Below, piece after piece: positions 60,666 to 64,000 of a DNA stretch of 64,000 bases. Source of the stretch: Desulfomonilia bacterium (GTDB taxonomy: Bacteria > Desulfobacterota > Desulfomonilia > UBA1062); the NCBI GenBank assembly GCA_036567785.1, contig DATCTV010000037.1, forward strand, positions 124,001 to 188,000. The letters are read 5' to 3'. Position numbers and translations under genes: made by a program. Within the stretch, counting starts at the first letter, position 1; each line of letters opens with the position of its first letter. The notes beneath the pieces are model-generated. The model did not search any database and was not told the DNA's origin. It saw nothing but the letters and a program-made list of their open reading frames with translations.

Positions 60666-62504
60666 ATGAAATCAGGACCGGCAAGGAATCCACTGAGCGT
60701 CATATTTTTACTTCTTATATTATACATCGCGGTCCCGGCAGTTTCCGCGGAAACGGCGGCAACCCTTTATCAGGCGGCAAACAAGAGCTATGTCGAACTT
60801 TCCAGAGACGCAGCCCTCAGAAAAACAAAATCCGGCTGGATGAATGTAATAAAACAGTTTGACGCTGTTGCTCAAAATTATCCCAAATCGGCACAGGCCC
60901 CGAAATGCCTCCTGATGGAAGGTAAGCTTTATGAGCAGCTCTATGGCTATTTCTGGAAAAAGAGTGACCTTGATTCGGCGCTGGCTGCATATGTAAAGGT
61001 CGTTGAAAAATATCCGGACAGTCAGGTTGCCGATGATGCACTGTTCAGCCAGGCCAAACTGTATGAGACTAAGCTTAAGGATAACAAAAAGGCGGTGGAG
61101 CTTTACAGGCAGACGGTGACCCGGTTTCCCAAAAGCGATATGGCCCAGCAGGCGCGTGAAGAGTTGAATGCCATAAACATTAAGGATGAAGCCGCTTCCC
61201 AGAAGACTGAAGTCAAAAAGATTATTAAAACGGATAAAAAGAGCAATGGCGATGCTGTAAAAGAATCGAAACCGTTTCCTCCAAAAGAGGAAAAAGAAGG
61301 GCAGGCATCTGCCGGTCCTGTTAATGTAAAGAATATCCGCCAGTGGTCTGATAAAGACTATACCAGGTTTGTAATAGAGCTTGACGGTGATGCGGCTTTC
61401 AAGACCTTTTCGCTTCCTCCCGACGAGGAAGCTGCAAGGCCCCAGAGGATTGTCATGGATGTGATGGGCGCAAGGTTGTCCAAAGGCATACCTCTTAAGG
61501 CTGACTTGAACGATGCCCTTCTTAAGACAATGCATGTAAGCCAGAATACGGCGGACAAGGTGAGAATTGTGCTGGATCTCAGTTCAAAGGCTGATTACAA
61601 GGCATTCCCGATGGAAAATCCTTCAAGGATTGTACTTGATATAAAGTCAGGTCCTGACACCCCGGCCACGGTTATGTGTGATCCGAAAGATGTAACGAAG
61701 CTTTCACCTCAATCGGAAACCGAATTCCGTAAGGTCAAGAAATTCTCATCATCACAGGTGCCGGAAGACTCCCCTTCGATCCCGAAGCAGCTTTCGCTCA
61801 AAGTTTCCAAGATAGTCGTTGATGCCGGTCATGGTGGAAAAGACCCGGGCGGGATTGGTCCCAATGGCGAAAAGGAAAAGGACATCAATCTCGCTGTAGC
61901 AAAGCAGCTGGCAAAGAAGCTGAAAGACCAGGGTTATGAAGTGCTTCTTACCAGGGATACCGATGTGTTCATACCGCTGGAGGAAAGGACGGCGTTTGCA
62001 AACAGGAAGAAGGCCGACCTTTTTGTATCGATTCATGTCAATGCCCACGACAACTCGGACATCAAGGGCGTCGAAACATATTTTCTGAACCTTACAACCG
62101 ACGCCTCTGCCATTCGCGTTGCGGCGCGTGAAAACGCGACCACGACCAAGTCGATAAGCGACCTTCAGTTCATAATAAACGATCTGATGCTGACATCCAA
62201 GATAAATGAATCCTCAAGGTTTGCATCGTCAACGCAAAAATCCATAATCGGCTCCCTTGATAAATATGACATCGTGACAAAAGACCATGGTGTCAAGCAG
62301 GCGCCTTTCTATGTCCTGATAGGGGCGAAAATGCCGGCCATTCTTGTCGAGATAGGCTTTATTACCAATCCGAACGAATGCGAACTGCTGCATACGGATG
62401 AATATCAGCAGAGCGTTGTTGACGGGATAGCAGCGGGAATAAATGCATACGTTACAAACACCTGCTATGCGTTCAAGGACAAAGACAGGGAGAAAACACA
62501 ATGA
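60666..62504 (+). CDS. amiC: N-acetylmuramoyl-L-alanine amidase with TPR and AMIN domains
   Basis: Periplasmic amidase of 612 residues: signal peptide (about 1-28), TPR-like repeats of the YbgF type (about 70-175, for example AYVKVVEKYPDSQVADDALFSQAKLYE), a charged linker, an AMIN domain (about 225-335) and a C-terminal Amidase_3 catalytic domain (about 378-600). Zinc ligands are in VVDAGHGGKDPG, EKDINLAVA (Glu) and SIHVNAH, with the catalytic Glu in LVEIGFITN. AMIN targets peptidoglycan or the septum; the enzyme cleaves peptides from glycan during division. The SPOR gene overlaps its stop by four bases. Confidence 0.92.
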   Translation: MKSGPARNPLSVIFLLLILYIAVPAVSAETAATLYQAANKSYVELSRDAALRKTKSGWMNVIKQFDAVAQNYPKSAQAPKCLLMEGKLYEQLYGYFWKKSDLDSALAAYVKVVEKYPDSQVADDALFSQAKLYETKLKDNKKAVELYRQTVTRFPKSDMAQQAREELNAINIKDEAASQKTEVKKIIKTDKKSNGDAVKESKPFPPKEEKEGQASAGPVNVKNIRQWSDKDYTRFVIELDGDAAFKTFSLPPDEEAARPQRIVMDVMGARLSKGIPLKADLNDALLKTMHVSQNTADKVRIVLDLSSKADYKAFPMENPSRIVLDIKSGPDTPATVMCDPKDVTKLSPQSETEFRKVKKFSSSQVPEDSPSIPKQLSLKVSKIVVDAGHGGKDPGGIGPNGEKEKDINLAVAKQLAKKLKDQGYEVLLTRDTDVFIPLEERTAFANRKKADLFVSIHVNAHDNSDIKGVETYFLNLTTDASAIRVAARENATTTKSISDLQFIINDLMLTSKINESSRFASSTQKSIIGSLDKYDIVTKDHGVKQAPFYVLIGAKMPAILVEIGFITNPNECELLHTDEYQQSVVDGIAAGINAYVTNTCYAFKDKDREKTQ

Positions 62505-63148
62505 GAAAGGCAAATCCTCTCTTACTGGCCATTATGTTAATTTTTATAATCGGTGCTGGTTATGGAAAGAGCAACATTATGGAAAAACAGATCAGCCCTC
62601 CTTCGCCGGATTTGTCGGTCACGGCCAGGGAAGTTAAACCTGGAAAGGCTTCCCCCGGCTTAAAAGAAGAGATTCCATGCAGAAGCCAGCCGTTTCACCC
62701 GTTCACCATCCACCTTGAAATGAATCAATATAAGGAAACAGCACTTGAGGCCGCCGACGTATATGCAAATTCAATAGGTCAGACTTTCATTACCAAAACG
62801 CCTGTTTCAAACACCGCATGGTACTCTGTTGACCACGGGGCGTTCGAGAGTGCTAAAGATGCAGTAACAAGGATGCAGGAGCTTAAAGCCGCGAAGCTGA
62901 TTCCGAAGGATGCCTATGTCGGCGCTCCCATGCCTTATGGCGTGGAACTTGCGACGGCTGCTACAAGGGAAAATGCAATAAAAGAGGTCCGCAGGGTGAG
63001 AAAATCGGGCGTCTCGGCGTATGTGATTCAGCAGAATGATAAATGTTTTCGTGTAATGTATGGTGCTTACCCTAATGAGGATGTTGCGGGTTTTTATGAA
63101 AAGGAAATCAGGAGTCTTGGCCTTTCTGCCAGGGTCGCCCCGCGATGA
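62501..63148 (+). CDS. SPOR domain periplasmic protein
   Basis: Protein of 215 residues with a signal peptide (1-22). The C-terminal 150 residues carry two SPOR-like halves: HPFTIHLEMNQYKETALEAADVYANSIGQTFITKTPVSNTAWYSVDHGAFESAKDAVTRM and ATRENAIKEVRRVRKSGVSAYVIQQNDKCFRVMYGAY. SPOR domains bind glycan strands denuded by septal amidases. Its coupling to the amidase gene (ATGA overlap) fits a division role. Its stop overlaps the xerD start in the same way. Confidence 0.85.
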   Translation: MRKANPLLLAIMLIFIIGAGYGKSNIMEKQISPPSPDLSVTAREVKPGKASPGLKEEIPCRSQPFHPFTIHLEMNQYKETALEAADVYANSIGQTFITKTPVSNTAWYSVDHGAFESAKDAVTRMQELKAAKLIPKDAYVGAPMPYGVELATAATRENAIKEVRRVRKSGVSAYVIQQNDKCFRVMYGAYPNEDVAGFYEKEIRSLGLSARVAPR

Positions 63149-64000
63149 ACGATGCGCTGATCGATTCCTTTATCGAATATCTGGTTACGGAAAGATCTTC
63201 TGCAGAAAACACCATGTCTTCATATTCAACCGACCTGAAGTCCTACGGGTTGTGGCTGGATGAAAAAGGTCTGAACTTTGAAAAGGCGGATTATCACACC
63301 CTGGCGGTATATACCGCCGTCATGAGGGAGACAGGTCTTAAGACAACCAGCATCAACAGAAGGCTTTCGACAATCAGACAGTTTTACAAATTCCTTCTCG
63401 ATGAAGGGGTTATTGAGAAGGACCCGTCGAGGGATATAGTCATGCCAAAAAGGGCGCAGTATCTGCCCGATGTGCTTAATGTGAACGAGGTGGAAGGACT
63501 GCTGAATGCGCCCGATACTTCAAAACCTCTAGGCAAGAGGGACAAGGCCATGCTGGAGCTTCTTTATGCGACCGGCCTCAGAGTCAGCGAGCTTGTAAAG
63601 CTGAAGCTGAACAACATCAATCTAGGTGCGGGATTTCTGCTCACAAAGGGCAAGGGAGGAAAGGAAAGGCTTGTCCCTATGGGAGAAAAGGCGGTTCACT
63701 GGACAAGGGAATATGTCGAAACAGTAAGACCGTCCATGATCGTTAAAAAAAGCGAGATACTCTTTTTTTCAAACAGGGGAACGGAAATGTCCAGGCAGAA
63801 CTTCTGGTATATCATCAAACGTTATGCGCTTGCCGCAGGCATTTTCAGGGACATTTCCCCGCATACGTTGAGGCATTCGTTTGCCACGCACCTCCTTACG
63901 GGAGGGGCGGATCTGCGCTCTGTCCAGATGATGCTTGGCCATTCCGATATATCCACAACGCAGATATACACCCACATAACCTCACAAAGACTTAAAGAAG
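63145..64000 (+). CDS. xerD: Tyrosine recombinase XerD (3' end beyond window)
   Basis: Partial gene, 285 residues visible, reading open to the window end. It starts at ATG 63145, overlapping the SPOR gene stop (ATGA). The N-terminal SAM-like domain (MNDALIDSFIEYLVTERSSAENT) and the phrase RRLSTIRQFYKFLLDEGVIEKDPSRDI match XerD. Catalytic residues: Arg in TGLRVSELVKL, Lys in KGKGGKERLVP, His-Leu-Arg-His in HTLRHSFATHLL, His in LGHSDIS, and the nucleophile Tyr in TTQIYTH. Probably 10-15 residues are missing. With XerC it resolves chromosome dimers at dif. Confidence 0.94.
   Translation, partial: MNDALIDSFIEYLVTERSSAENTMSSYSTDLKSYGLWLDEKGLNFEKADYHTLAVYTAVMRETGLKTTSINRRLSTIRQFYKFLLDEGVIEKDPSRDIVMPKRAQYLPDVLNVNEVEGLLNAPDTSKPLGKRDKAMLELLYATGLRVSELVKLKLNNINLGAGFLLTKGKGGKERLVPMGEKAVHWTREYVETVRPSMIVKKSEILFFSNRGTEMSRQNFWYIIKRYALAAGIFRDISPHTLRHSFATHLLTGGADLRSVQMMLGHSDISTTQIYTHITSQRLKE

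Noticed and set aside
60720-61535. 271-codon open frame antisense to the amidase
   Set aside because: The plus-strand TPR/AMIN protein is clear; the antisense product shows no domain.
1-64000. tRNA, rRNA or CRISPR arrays
   Set aside because: Reading the intergenic gaps gave no cloverleaf-like tRNA with CCA-type end, no rRNA stretch, and no regularly spaced direct repeats.

Overview
This 64 kb window is a chromosomal stretch of roughly even base composition from an anaerobic Gram-negative bacterium. Signal-peptide lipoproteins, an outer-membrane beta-barrel, a periplasmic DegP/HtrA protease, a SPOR protein and an AMIN-type amidase indicate two membranes. A glycyl-radical enzyme with its radical-SAM activase, a tungsten aldehyde:ferredoxin oxidoreductase, a small multihaem cytochrome and several URO-D/cyclase-type genes indicate strict anaerobiosis. 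A Desulfobacterota (Syntrophales-like) origin is my best guess, by inference from gene content only. I see no rRNA, tRNA, CRISPR array, insertion sequence with a transposase, or prophage.

Layout. (1) 0.2-2.5 kb: a GH31 glycosidase lipoprotein on the minus strand. (2) 2.7-11.1 kb: a seven-gene plus-strand operon with two tandem CrtI-like flavoproteins separated by a 44-residue membrane microprotein, a GntR/FadR-type regulator, a CxE-type glycyl-radical enzyme, its activase and an FMN split-barrel protein. A triple-hairpin palindromic element lies between the radical enzyme and its activase. (3) 11.1-20.4 kb: signalling genes: PilZ, a duplicated (two-headed) LuxR regulator divergent from a large secreted Ntn-hydrolase lipoprotein, a methyltransferase and a hybrid histidine kinase. 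(4) 20.5-31.5 kb: transport and envelope: MgtA-type ATPase, dihaem lipoprotein, ABC exporter, two tandem DHA2 MFS transporters flanked by two beta-propeller-like lipoproteins. (5) 31.5-40.2 kb: a methyltransferase/NusG-paralogue/HflX run, then a GT2-methyltransferase fusion, Uup-type ABC-F, viroplasmin-RNase H and a beta-barrel protein. (6) 40.4-51.8 kb: aminotransferase, geranylgeranyl-reductase-like flavoprotein and CrtC/AttH lipocalin; response regulator; exonuclease VII; enoyl-CoA hydratase; EndoIII-like glycosylase; Dtd; HtrA; methyltransferase. (7) 52.0-56.7 kb: SAM hydrolase plus AOR, facing a URO-D-like protein and a cyclase. (8) 56.9-58.5 kb: a solitary, visibly AT-richer reverse transcriptase with a helical C-terminal domain. 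(9) 58.6-64 kb: GNAT, three tiny membrane-protein genes including an AtpZ/AtpI-like one, CoaX, amidase, SPOR protein and XerD (cut by the window end).

The strongest candidates for undescribed biology are the reverse transcriptase at 56957-58540, the glycyl-radical operon with its paired flavoproteins and microprotein, the two-headed LuxR beside a secreted Ntn amidase, and the microprotein trio at 59054-59589. Two genes (hflX and an EndoIII-like gene) appear to need AUU start codons, and three palindromic, MITE-like elements sit at gene borders (around 9.2, 51.8 and 56.7 kb).
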